Shown in pieces: positions 24,812 through 34,470 of a stretch of 64,000 bases of DNA. This DNA comes from Trogon surrucura. Its lineage: Eukaryota; Chordata; Aves; Trogoniformes; Trogonidae. The stretch lies in assembly GCA_020746105.1 (NCBI GenBank), contig CM036622.1, positions 10,357,487-10,421,486 of the forward strand. Reading direction: 5' to 3'. A program made the translations under genes and the position numbers. Position 1 is the stretch's first letter. Each line of letters begins with the position of its first letter. The notes beneath the pieces were generated by a model. The model made no database searches and was not told the DNA's origin. It saw only the letters and a list, made by a program, of their open reading frames with translations.

Positions 24812-25967
24812 GCTGCGTGCGCCGCTGTGGGCGGCACTGTGGGTCCGCCGTGGGATCGGGGCGGGGGGACCCGTGAGCCGCCCATACGGAGTCACGGCAC
24901 GCAACAGCGACGCCATCCCTTACCGCCTCCCCGGCCTTGTGCGTCGCTCTGGCAAAGCGTCAGCACGCCGAGCGGCGATAAGAAATTGCGTCTGCCACGC
25001 GGGCGCGTACGAGTTGCGCGCGGAAAAAACGCTGAGAGGCGGAACAGCGCGGCGCTGTATTTCGCGCGTGTGCGTGGACGAGCGTCCGCCCGAGCGCTGG
25101 GGAGGAAGCGACGAAGTCGTGCCCCCCTCCATCCGCCTCGGCCGCGCTTGCTCCGTTGGCACAACACGTCCTTTTCCCCCCCGCCCCTGCCTCGCCGCGG
25201 GATGTGTTGGGGCCGTGGAAGCTCCCCCCGCCGCGCCCCGGTCTTTTCCCGCAGGATAAGCGCAAGGGAGAAAGACCGCGGGGCGGCTCTCCGCCGGGGA
25301 GAGCTCCTCCTTGCGGGGCGGCGCCGAGCGCGACTTCTGCAGCTGCAAAAAAAATGCCGCGGGGAGGTAAAAACAACCTGGGTCCGTTCACTTGTTGCAC
25401 ACGCGAGAAGCGGCGCCTTTGGGCAAACGTGCTCCGACCTCATCCCGGACACCCCGCACCCCACCCCTGCTCGGCGCAGCCCCGGCGCTGCGGAAGCGCC
25501 GCGCGTTATCGCGGGACGCGCTTCGTCATTCCTGCCGGCCCCCTGCGTCACCATGGCCAAGCACCAATCAGCGGCGGGCTGTGAGAGCGCGCGGACAGTG
25601 ATTTACGCGCGTCTGGAGGCGACCCGGGGAAGGCTGAAAGCGCTGCGGCGGCTGCTGGAGAGCCGGGGGTGGGACACGGGGAGCCCCGCCGTGGTCTGCC
25701 CTCTCCGCGCAGACGTTCCCCAGTACTTTGGCGAGCAGGGATAGCGGCGGCCGCTCCGCAGGGGACGCGCGGCGAAACCCTACCGGGCTGCCCCAACCGC
25801 CCCCCGCGGCGATGGGGTTCAACGCGGCTGACTTAACCGGGGGGCATCCTGTGCGTGCTTACCAAAAAAAAAAAAAAACCACAACCCAAAGAACCCCAAG
25901 TGCGTCCTGACTCTTTAACTGCCCTTATTTACTGGAAAAAATAGATGCCGGAGCAGCCCCAGAGAGG

Positions 25968-25975
25968 TGACGTCA
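25968..25975. promoter_or_regulatory. Palindromic CRE site
   Basis: Exact TGACGTCA, the consensus for CREB/ATF dimers, in a G+C-rich setting near the right edge of the island. Confidence 0.6.
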
Positions 25976-26090
25976 GAAGGGAGGGACCGTTTCGTCACGG
26001 GTGGGGGGTACCGAGGGCTGAAGCCGAGGTCCCTCCCGCTCCTGTTGGGTTTCCGCCGCGGCGCCGAGCCTATGCTTTAATTACGCGAGG

Positions 26091-26439
26091 CAGCTCTATT
26101 TCCCCCCCCCTCCCTTTATTTTTCGTGTTTTTTTTCCCTTGCAAATAAAGTAAACACAAGAGGGCGTTTCGAGCCTTTGATCCCCGCTCTGTACAGTAAG
26201 GAAAACAAACTGTGAAGTTCAAAAGGGATGGAGGCGTTCTGGGGTTAATTTCGTTTCCGAAAAGGCTGAACGCGGCAATAAATCATAATTTGCCTCTCCT
26301 CCAGGAAAGCGCTAATCGGGGGAATATGTACGAAAAGCGCCTTTCACCATTGGCAGCCTCAGAGACCACGTAGGCTGTGATCTGAGGGATCAGACTTCGT
26401 GCGGGAGATATTATAAATCAAAAGGTTTAATAAATCTTT
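26091..26439. other. Inter-island spacer
   Basis: A less CpG-rich stretch with an A+T-rich start (CCTTTATTTTTCGTG). It carries motif-like pieces such as GGCAATAAATCATAATTTGCC near 26274. No gene is seen. It may be constrained regulatory DNA. Confidence 0.3.
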
Positions 26440-27200
26440 GCAGGCGACGGCTCCGCGGGGCCGGGGCGAGGGGCGGGGGCGGGGGGAGTGCCCGGCGGTA
26501 ATGTGGGTAACCGTGAAAATTCACTTCCTCGCAAGAACTGCGTTAAGTAAACCTAACACCGAAATGTTGTCTGGCAATCTGTCTTGAAAAGGTTACAGCG
26601 TGTTAAAGATTTGGAAAGCTCCATAAAGCAGTAAAGGTTATGAAGTACGGCTTAAAGGTTTATCAAATGACTTCCCGTGCCGGGACAACCTTTAAACTGA
26701 AAGGCAAAACCTGAAGCCTGTGATCTTTGCAGCCTTTGCCCATAAATGTGTTTGAGGAGGGATTTTGTTTTCTGCCGCTTTACAGTATCACTTCCCTAAC
26801 ACGTAATTTAAATCTACTTTTCAGGAGCCGGTATCTGGTAATAAAACTAATACCAAGCAATTAGACGTCGTGCTTTAAAACCGCGTCGGCTTAGATGCGG
26901 TACGAAGGGGCGCACACCCAAAACCAGGCGGTGAACCTGGAGCTGGGAAGTGGGTAAAAAGTCCCCTAAACTTGGGGCTGCCCCTAGCCCCGGAGCGGGG
27001 GGAAGCGAGCCCGTGCTGGGACCGGCACCGGGGCGAAGGAGCGCTGGACCCCGGGGAAGCCCCGCCGGACCGGGGGGCGGCGGCGGTGCCGGGAGCCCCG
27101 GAGGCGCCTCCGGGCTCTCCCCTCGCCGATTTCCGTCCCGGGCTGCCCCGCCGTTCCCCGCACACGCAGACACCGGCTCTGAATCACGGTGTGTTTTTAA
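26440..27200. promoter_or_regulatory. CpG-rich domain in two parts
   Basis: The left part (26440-26500) has several G-runs (GGGGCCGGGGCGAGGGGCGG and onward) that match a G-quadruplex pattern on the + strand. The right part (26880-27180) is a G+C-rich CpG island. The middle (26510-26870) is less CpG-rich and holds repeated AAAGGTT motifs. Frames open here on both strands are composition artefacts. Confidence 0.6.
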
Positions 27201-27299
27201 GGGGGACTCTTTGATCTGGCCAAGTGTCAGAGTCCCAAAAGCCGGGACTCAAATAACACGTCGTTACGGCAAACAAATTTCTGCAGTCAGTTTTATAGC

Positions 27300-27323
27300 T
27301 TTATTGTCTACGACACGAATAAA
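27300..27323. terminator. Back-to-back poly(A) signals on both strands
   Basis: TTTATT at 27300-27305 reads AATAAA on the minus strand, and AATAAA at 27318-27323 is on the plus strand. They lie within 24 bases, just after a CpG-rich domain. A shared terminator or chance are both possible. No terminal exon was identified on either side. Confidence 0.2.
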
Positions 27324-28479
27324 CTCGGGGAATTAGCAGGTTAGGGGGAAAAAAAAGCAAAAAGTTTGCCTGATGTAAAGTACACATCTGTTTCCAGGAG
27401 AAAATATGGTAAAAAACACACACACAAAGAAAAACCTGGTGTAGTCGCCACTGGCTCTATAGCCAGGGGAAAGAGCCGTCTGTTATCTCTTAAGTGGTCC
27501 TTAAGTGGGTATTTACATTTACAATAATTTTTTTTAATGACTCGTTTTGAAATAATCCGTGTTACGTGCATTTTGTAACACAAAGATAGAAAAAGAAAAA
27601 GCTTAGCATGTATATACAATCATATGTTCACAATTTCTTTTGCATGCACGAGCAGGGGGCTCTTAAAGCATAGACTACCATAAAATTTAAATAGGGGTAG
27701 ATTTTTATGGGTTTGTGTTTTAATAGCCTTTAATAAAATAAACCTCACTGTGTACGTGTGTGGTTTGCGTGCACATGGCTACACTCACCGTCCAGTTTTC
27801 AATTTGTTAGATAACCAGTGCAGGTTGTATTAAAGGGAGCATATACATATACTCTTTAACACGTATTGATAAATCCGTATACATCTGTGTTTGTATGCGC
27901 ACGTACTGAGATCTAGTTTCAAACATGAGTGAGCAATATATCATCTCTGATATTTCAACAAATGGCTTTTTTATGTCTTAAGTATTTTGTGAGCCGTACT
28001 ACACTAACTGGAAATAATGGATTTTCTATGAGATATAAAAGAAAAATCCATCATCTCTTTTTTTTTTTTCTTTCTTTCTTTTTTTTTTTTTCTTTCCCTT
28101 GAAAACTCTTTAGAAGCTTGGAAAAAAAAAATCTCGGGAATTTGCGAGGGCATTACATCGTTTCGTTCTCTGTTTTTACACACGCGCGTATGTGCCCGCA
28201 CGCTGCTTCACACGCACACGCGTGCCCCACCCTTTGTGTAAGGATTTGCAACAAACCCTTGAAAACACACCGGTGGGTGTTAAACAACAGGATTTAGGAG
28301 CTTTCCACTCACGGGCTTAGATTTGCCTACGTATCCAATTATGTATTATTGTATTGTATGTATTTATATCTAATTTATATGTATATTACAGATAAATATT
28401 TTACATGTGTATATATACGGTGTATGTGTACACGTGTGTACATTTATGAGTTTTATACAGCAAAAAAATGAAGATAAAT
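27324..28479. other. A+T-rich spacer between CpG islands
   Basis: No gene was recognised. It contains a T/C-only tract (about 28052-28102), TA/GT-rich simple sequence (about 28360-28445) and a strong minus-strand donor-like site (GGACG followed by GTGAGTGT) near 27788 without a clear acceptor. Confidence 0.35.
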
Positions 28480-30340
28480 TGGTTTGAGCCTTGGCTTCGG
28501 AAAACTCCCACGGACTCCCCCGAGGCCGGTGTGCGGGGTCGGTGGCCCCTCCCGGCAAGTCCCGCCGCGGAGGGGCGTGTGCAGGAGGGGCTGGGTACGG
28601 GGCCAGCTCCGGCACGGGCGAGGGTCCCCACAACTCGGAAGCGGGGGCTCCTGAGCTTTATTCCTTAGCCCACAGCTTCCAGGGCCTTTAATAAGCCTGA
28701 ATATTTACCCTCTAGAGAAACGCTTTATGCGGTTGCATGAAGGCCGGTAACCTTTGGCAGGAGCCGTCACGCAACACTCCTCCATAATGGACCACAGTGC
28801 GCGTACATCTAATTTATCGTGCTAGAAGTTATTGCAGGGGCTGCGGGGGGGGGTGTCTCCGGACGACAAATAAGCGTTTTGCCACTGAGCGGAAAACGCC
28901 GCCCCTGGGTCAGCCGGGCAAAGCCACGGGGTATCCGATTCGACCCCAGCATCGATTCCCCTGTGATGCCGCTTTCATGCTTTTTTGGGGGAAAAAAACC
29001 TACAACCAAAAAACCCCCACCGGATACTGCAACGCGATCCCCCGGTAATAAGCCAGGCGTTATCTTGCCCACCTCTCTGTGCATCGGTAGAGAACCGATC
29101 CCGATTAAACGGGGAGAAGCGGGAAAACCCTCGCAGCCCCCGCTGGCGGCGGTGCCAACGCCAGTGCGGGGCCAGCGGGAGCCGGGACCGGTTGCGGTGC
29201 GGTCTGGGACTGGATGAATTGAACCCCCCCGGGGGCGAGAACAGCCCAGGAGACGCTTTAAAACCGGTGCCGGTGCGGGCTAATAAGGGAGGGGGACATT
29301 TCAAGCATCACCAGCGGCCCGGCAGCAGCACCCGTGGGGGCAGAGCGGAGGAAGCCCGGTGGGATATTACCCTGTTTGTTTTCCCTTTGATCCGTAGGAA
29401 ACGGGTCCTGCACTGCGTGACCCATTAAACTAATAAGATTATAAAGATCAGCGAGAGGGGATGGGGTCGCTAATGGTTCCCATCTGGCCCAGGTTTCGGC
29501 GTTATTAAAAACGGCGAGGGAGCGGGCTTGGGTTACAGAGACGAGGTGAAAGCGGAGAGAGCGGGGAGCCCAGACCACACATCGCACCAATTAGCGCGGC
29601 GGGGCGGAAAGGCCCGGGGCGCCGTAAACCACGTCGTGACGGCGATGGCCCCGCCCCCTTCCGCCCCGCCCCTCATGAATATGCAGATTAAGGGAGGGGT
29701 TGCCTCTATGTAAATCAACGCCCTGACCCCGCCTCGGGCGGTGCGCGGGGAGGCGGTGCCGGACCCTTATTTCAATAGCCCCACCCCCGCAGTGACGCCT
29801 CCGCCGCGATCCTCCAATGAGAGCGGGAGCGGTCTCGGGTTTCTCGTGGGCGTGCCCCCATGCTCCCCTCCTCCCCAAAGAACGCCCCCTGGCCTCACTG
29901 CCCAGCCAATAGCAGCGCGGAATGCAAATGAACAGAGGGCGGCGCGCGCCACGTCTCCGCGGATTGGAGGCGCAGCTCCGACGCTGGGCGACCCCTCCAA
30001 ACGGGGCGGAGGCGGCCCGCTATTGGTCGGCAGTGAGGGGCGGGCCTGCCCCGCGGCGGGGCGGGGCGGAGACGTCACGCGGGGCGGCCGCGGGGCGGCC
30101 GCGGGGCCAGACCGCCTTGCGTGACGTCAGCGCTGGGCGGGCCAGCCCGCGCGTCCCGCCCGCTCCCCCGCCCAGTTCCTCCGCCCTCCCGGGCCGCCGG
30201 CCCCGAACCGCCCACCCCGGGGGCGGACTCTCCCTCTGAAGCCCCACCTCCCCGGCCCGGAGCCCGCGTACCCGCCCTCCAACGGTCCCTGTGAGGCCCC
30301 GCCCGCCCCTCAGAGCGGTGTTGGGCAGCGGTGGGCTGTG
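28480..30340. promoter_or_regulatory. Second large CpG island
   Basis: G+C and CpG density are high throughout and peak from about 29600 to 30310, with multiple GC boxes and two adjacent NotI-type GCGGCCGC sites near 30084-30102. It contains the promoter-like cluster at 29708-30129. Open frames on both strands are Ala/Arg/Pro/Gly-rich and unrecognisable. The island ends sharply at an A+T-rich stretch (AAAATATAAAAATAATTAAA) near 30350. Confidence 0.8.
29708..30129. promoter_or_regulatory. Promoter-like cluster with the same grammar as 24676-24811
   Basis: Octamer-like ATGTAAAT (29708-29715), CCAAT (29814-29818), CCAAT (29906-29910), exact octamer ATGCAAAT (29922-29929), reverse CCAAT (29963-29967 and 30022-30026), GACGTCA (30071-30077) and a full TGACGTCA (30122-30129), interspersed with GC boxes. 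CCAAT boxes point right on the left side and left on the right side, so they converge. No TATA box is seen. It is probably a strong, possibly bidirectional, CpG-island promoter. Confidence 0.65.
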
Positions 30341-30544
30341 TCTTTCATTAAAATATAAAAATAATTAAAAGAAAAAAAAAAAAGGCGTTAAAATAACGTG
30401 TGTTTCCACATGGCCGGGACGAGACTCTAAAGGCGGGGCTGCCCTTATTTGCATCTGTCTCACTTGCTGTGTCGCCGGAGGAATACAACGTAAATTGTGG
30501 CTCCGCCGGTAATAGAAAACACCAACCGGCGTCCCCGGGCGGCG

Positions 30545-30764
30545 CAAGTGCTGTCTAAGCGCCAATTTAAGCGTGTCCTGCCTCCCCTGTTCCTCCCCCC
30601 CCCCCCCCCCCGCCAAGCTCTCCCGCTGCGATTTTTAAATGAAGCAAATAGTATTGGAACTATTTGCTCCGGGCGGTTTTGTGCTTTTTAAGTGCCTGGA
30701 CTTCACCTCGCCATAATTTAAGTGATTAGCTGAAGTGATTTAAGTGATCGTCTTGCCGTAAGCG
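30545..30764 (+). promoter_or_regulatory. Homotypic cluster of NK2-type homeodomain motifs
   Basis: AAGTG cores occur at 30546-30550 (as CAAGTG), 30690-30694, 30720-30724, 30733-30737 and 30742-30746, all on the + strand. AAGCG variants lie near 30557, 30569 and 30760. Three of the AAGTG cores are preceded by TTTA or TTTT and a fourth by TG, matching the TNAAGTG consensus known for NKX2 proteins. The tightest group (30720-30764) repeats AAGTGAT. Confidence 0.45.
30595..30611 (+). repeat. Run of 17 C
   Basis: An uninterrupted C homopolymer (G on the minus strand) just right of the second CpG island. It is a possible site of polymerase slippage. Confidence 0.95.
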
Positions 30765-32325
30765 ATTACCTCAGCTTTTTCGTTAAAGACACCTTCAAAA
30801 TAAAAATCTCTTGATGATCAACAGAGTCTTAAAGGCACCGTTTTAATTTTTAGCTAACGGTTTAAGAGCAAAGAACATCTAAAAATACATATATATTTTA
30901 TATATTTTTATATACTTTATATATATATGTGAATAATTGCTCTTCACTGTTCTTCGCTATTGTTTTGGTTTGGTTTTTTTTACAGTTTATTCTCTTCCAT
31001 TGGCACCATACTTCACAAGCCGTCCTTCAAGGTATTTCTTGAGTAAAAACCTACAGACTTTGGGGAAGTAATACGGCACAATTTGAAGGTGTAACTGTGC
31101 CTTCGGAACTTGCCGCAGAGCTGGCCAAGTAAATGAAAAATTGACGCCTAAATATCTCAGAACGTCAGGAAGTATTCCTCTCTATTCTGTTTTACAGCAC
31201 GTTTGTACCTGAAGGTGGCTTCTAATGTGCTGCTGTCAACTCGTGAAGGCTTTTTGCGGTATTTGTTCAAAGCACAAAGTAAAGAATTTTGCCGTGTATT
31301 TCATCAAGCAGCCTGAGACCCGGGGGTTTCAGGCAGAGAGGAAAATTTGAGCTCTGATCCTGTAACCACTAAAGGTCCGAGTGCTTGCTGGTCATCAGAG
31401 CTTCTAGAATAAACTGTTCATAGCTTTTTCAAAAATAAGAACAAAGTCGCTGCTTAAGGATAAAGCAAATTTAAAAATAAATAAATGAAAGGAAAAATCT
31501 GTCGAATGAAACATAAATCGAAAGAAAACCAAGGAAGCTGTAGGAGATACTGGGTATGGCTCATTTTCAGAGGTCACACTCAGTAGAAAATTAGTAGAAG
31601 TACATCCAGTGTATGGTTGTAGGACGTGTTGTGGTATTGAAAACCTCTTCATGCTGAAGTTTGCTGCATTAGTCTATTTGGTGTATGAAGTTCCCTCAGT
31701 GCCTGAGAGAGGAAAGAGCAAGTCTGTAATTTATATCTTTCTGGGTTTGACAGTATGCCTTCGGGCAAATTATTTTGAAATTTAAAATGTGCGTTTATTT
31801 TACTTCAAAATACCTAAAATGTCTTTTTATATATATATATACTACATTGTTAAAATTGTTGTACCCCGTTTGCCTTTGTTTCAATTGCTCATGTAATTTA
31901 ATAAGGGAGTTGTGCATATTTGCGATATCATTGCTGACACAAATGACATGGTGAACCACTGAAAACAGAGGTAAAAGCTAGCTGAATGGTGTAGTAAACC
32001 CAAATGACAGAACTAATTTCTAGCTAAATTGTGGGTTTTTCTAGACATTGCCTGCTTCTTGTTATTTAAAGATACTTTAAAATACACAAGTAATTGATTA
32101 CCTGTTCATGTAAGAGTATTACAGATTCCTGCCGCGGACGCAGAACAACTGCATCAGCTTGGTTCTTTAACTGACCTAAATTGGACATAGGCAAGAACAT
32201 TTCCCACTAACTGGAGATCTGTGATATTGACAGGTTTATATGCTATTAAAGTCCTGGGCTTTAATCTATTCGAACTGCAAAGGGAGTTTTTATGGATAAA
32301 AATACAGGATCAGGCCCATGTAGGG
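30765..32325. other. A+T-rich sequence with no recognised gene
   Basis: This begins the A+T-rich right arm. A TA-rich stretch lies at about 30888-30929. No repeats of known family or splice-site pairs were recognised. Confidence 0.3.
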
Positions 32326-32381
32326 GGGGAAAAAAAAAAAAAAGGAAAGAAAAAAGAAAAAGAGAAAGAAAAAGAAAAAAA
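32326..32381 (+). repeat. Purine tract
   Basis: A G-run, then a long A-run, then A/G-only AAAGAAAAAG repeats. It is wholly purine on the + strand for most of its length. Confidence 0.9.
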
Positions 32382-34189
32382 GTGTCTACATCTGAACAAC
32401 TTGTGTAAGCTTATTTTTATTGTGTCTTAAATCCTGGTTTAGTTCGGCTTTCTAAATTTCTTTTGAGATATAGATCATCAATATATCTGTAACTCAGTGG
32501 CACAAGATACTATAGATCCAAATAGCTTAGTAGGATTTTCAAAAGGATTATGTAGCTGTATGGATAATAAAAAACAAAGTGCTGGTAATATAGGCATGTA
32601 TAAGGGATATAAATATTTTTACATCAGGGCATAAACCAAGGGCTAGATTTATGTTGTTAGAAATTGTGCTTCCTAGAGCAGGGTGGGTTTTTTTGTAATT
32701 GTCTGTTATGAATCTGACTTTGAGTTGTCTGGGACCAATATCTGTCTGAAGCAGAACACTGACATATATGAACCACTTTTATTTTTGTAAAAGCTTATCT
32801 ATTTTTTCCTTTTTTGAATATCATAAATCATCATATTCCCTGCTTTGTTCAAGGTCTGTTCCCCATTAAAATAAATGTAAGTCTTTCCAGTGACTCTGAG
32901 ATTGAATTATGCCCTAAAGGAATTATGCATTATATTTCATACAATGCCGAAGAAGAAATAAGCATGGAATGTGATTAGATCTGTTTTTCTCAGTGTTACG
33001 GTTATTGTGGTTTACATAACAGCTACATAACACAAACTTTTGTAGCTGGTGTCTGTTCTACATATGCTAGAGAAACAGATTTGTTCTTCCACATTTGTTT
33101 TGTGTCAATATGTTATATAGGTAGCTACTCACAGAAAGAAGGAGTAGGTCAGTTAATTACACGGGGAGACAGTAATTACTATTTATTAAAACAGAGATGC
33201 TGAATGGTTTACACCTGGGACTATATTGCCTAGTGACGAGGACAGGATAGCAAAGTGTAACTCCTAGTTTCTGCTTCTGACCCCACGGACTGACCAGGTG
33301 TGTGACCTGGTCTCAATTTACAGGTCAGTAGATGGGAAATCAGTTTGCTTCATGGAAACAGGTTAAGGATGTTGTGTGTAATGCTCCAAGAGTCACTGTT
33401 GAAAGATTTCTAGATGTACAAAGCATCATGTGGAAACAGTACTAAAAAGACAGGCAGAAAGTGCAGATCTCCTGCATGCCAGAAGCTTTCAGCCCATAAG
33501 TGTACAAAAAAAAAAATCAGATACAATTTACAGATGTATCAGGAGATCGATTTTCCCTGTACTAAGCGCAAATTGAAGTCTTTAAAACGGAGAATGTGTG
33601 CTTTCCAGACATGGGAGAAGAGAGCTCATGTAAAGCATTCTGTGAATTTGTTTTTTCTTCTCTTGAGCATTTTTAGTGGCATAAAAGGTTCTGCTGTTAG
33701 AACAAGATGGACCCTTGAAGCTCATTTGTTATCCTGTTTTTTTCCAAGCCATGTCTCATCTTCTGAAACCCAGTCACAGAAATCCTCTTCTCCATGATTT
33801 ATGCTAAACTAGAGTTATATTAAAATTTGGTGGTGTAAAGGTAGATTGTCCCAAAGTAGGCTAAGGAACTAGTTTCACTTTGGACCGTTTTAATTATGAG
33901 TTCACTCCCTGTTGCCCTAATTCTGTTTAAATTATTCACTTATGACAGAGTGTATCGTGCTCATGTATCCTGGCTGCTCGCTGGGAACCCTGTATCACAT
34001 CCTTGAAGTGATGAAAACCTGTTGTATAAACCTTACCCTGCCCTCCTAAAAAAAAGAGATATGTGCATATAGCTCTGCAAACATCGGTCACTTATGAATA
34101 TGAATGCCACCCTGGACATTGCTGGACCACAAAATAAAAAGACCAGAACATCATGTGAACAAACAGTTAAGATGCTCAGAATTCTGTTA
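32382..34189. other. No recognised gene
   Basis: Unique A+T-rich DNA. A 127-codon + strand frame (33414-33797) is Lys/Ser-rich and shows no known domain. Confidence 0.3.
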
Positions 34190-34470
34190 GTGTGCAAGGT
34201 CTCGGGCTAGTTCCCGCGGCAGCATGAGCTTCTCGTCTGGAATCCTGGCTGCTTTTCAGAGGCTGCTCTGAGAAATGAAGGCAAGTTCGCAGCTCTCACC
34301 TCTGAGCCGTATTGCGGCCGGTGCGGGAGAGCCGAGCGCTGGAGCGGGAGAGCCGGGCGCTGAAGCAATTCTTCACTCTGCCGCAGGGGGGTTAGCGTAC
34401 TGCAGCACCGCTGAAACGTAGCTCTAAGCGCTGCTTCAGTTGAACCACATGGCAGCAAACCAGAAAGAAT
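34190..34470. other. Isolated G+C-rich patch with a 21-base tandem duplication
   Basis: G+C and CpG content rise within A+T-rich DNA. At 34323-34343 and 34344-34364 two adjacent 21-base units begin GCGGGAGAGCC and end GCGCTGRA, differing at only two positions. A minus-strand frame of 114 codons spans the patch (34207-34551) and reads Leu/Arg/Pro-rich with no recognised motif. Options are an isolated CpG islet, a decayed insertion or a local duplication. Confidence 0.5.

Larger units (their letters stand above)
23700..26090. promoter_or_regulatory. Large CpG island complex
   Basis: G+C-rich and dense in CpG from about 23700 to 24050 and again from 24280 to about 26090, broken by purine/A-rich inserts at 24064-24200 and 24396-24480. 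It contains the promoter-like cluster at 24676-24811, a CCAAT box in CACCAATCAGCGG near 25562, and a second palindromic CRE at 25968-25975. The 331-codon + strand frame at 24749-25744 and the overlapping minus frames have Arg/Pro/Ala-rich content typical of random translation of CpG-rich DNA. I do not call any of them a gene. Confidence 0.8.

Noticed and set aside
24749-25744. 331-codon plus-strand open frame, the longest in the window
   Set aside because: It lies wholly in a CpG island, is Arg/Ala/Pro-rich, overlaps several equally open frames on both strands and has no recognisable domain. High G+C removes stop codons by composition alone.
28026-28040. TATAAAAG-like sequence as a core promoter
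   Set aside because: It lies in an A+T-rich spacer next to a long T/C tract, with no CpG or initiator context.
28920-28965. tRNA-like B-box (GATTCGACCCC) with a GGGGT/ACCCC stem
   Set aside because: The loop is too long for a T-arm, and no anticodon arm, D-arm or acceptor stem can be drawn around it.
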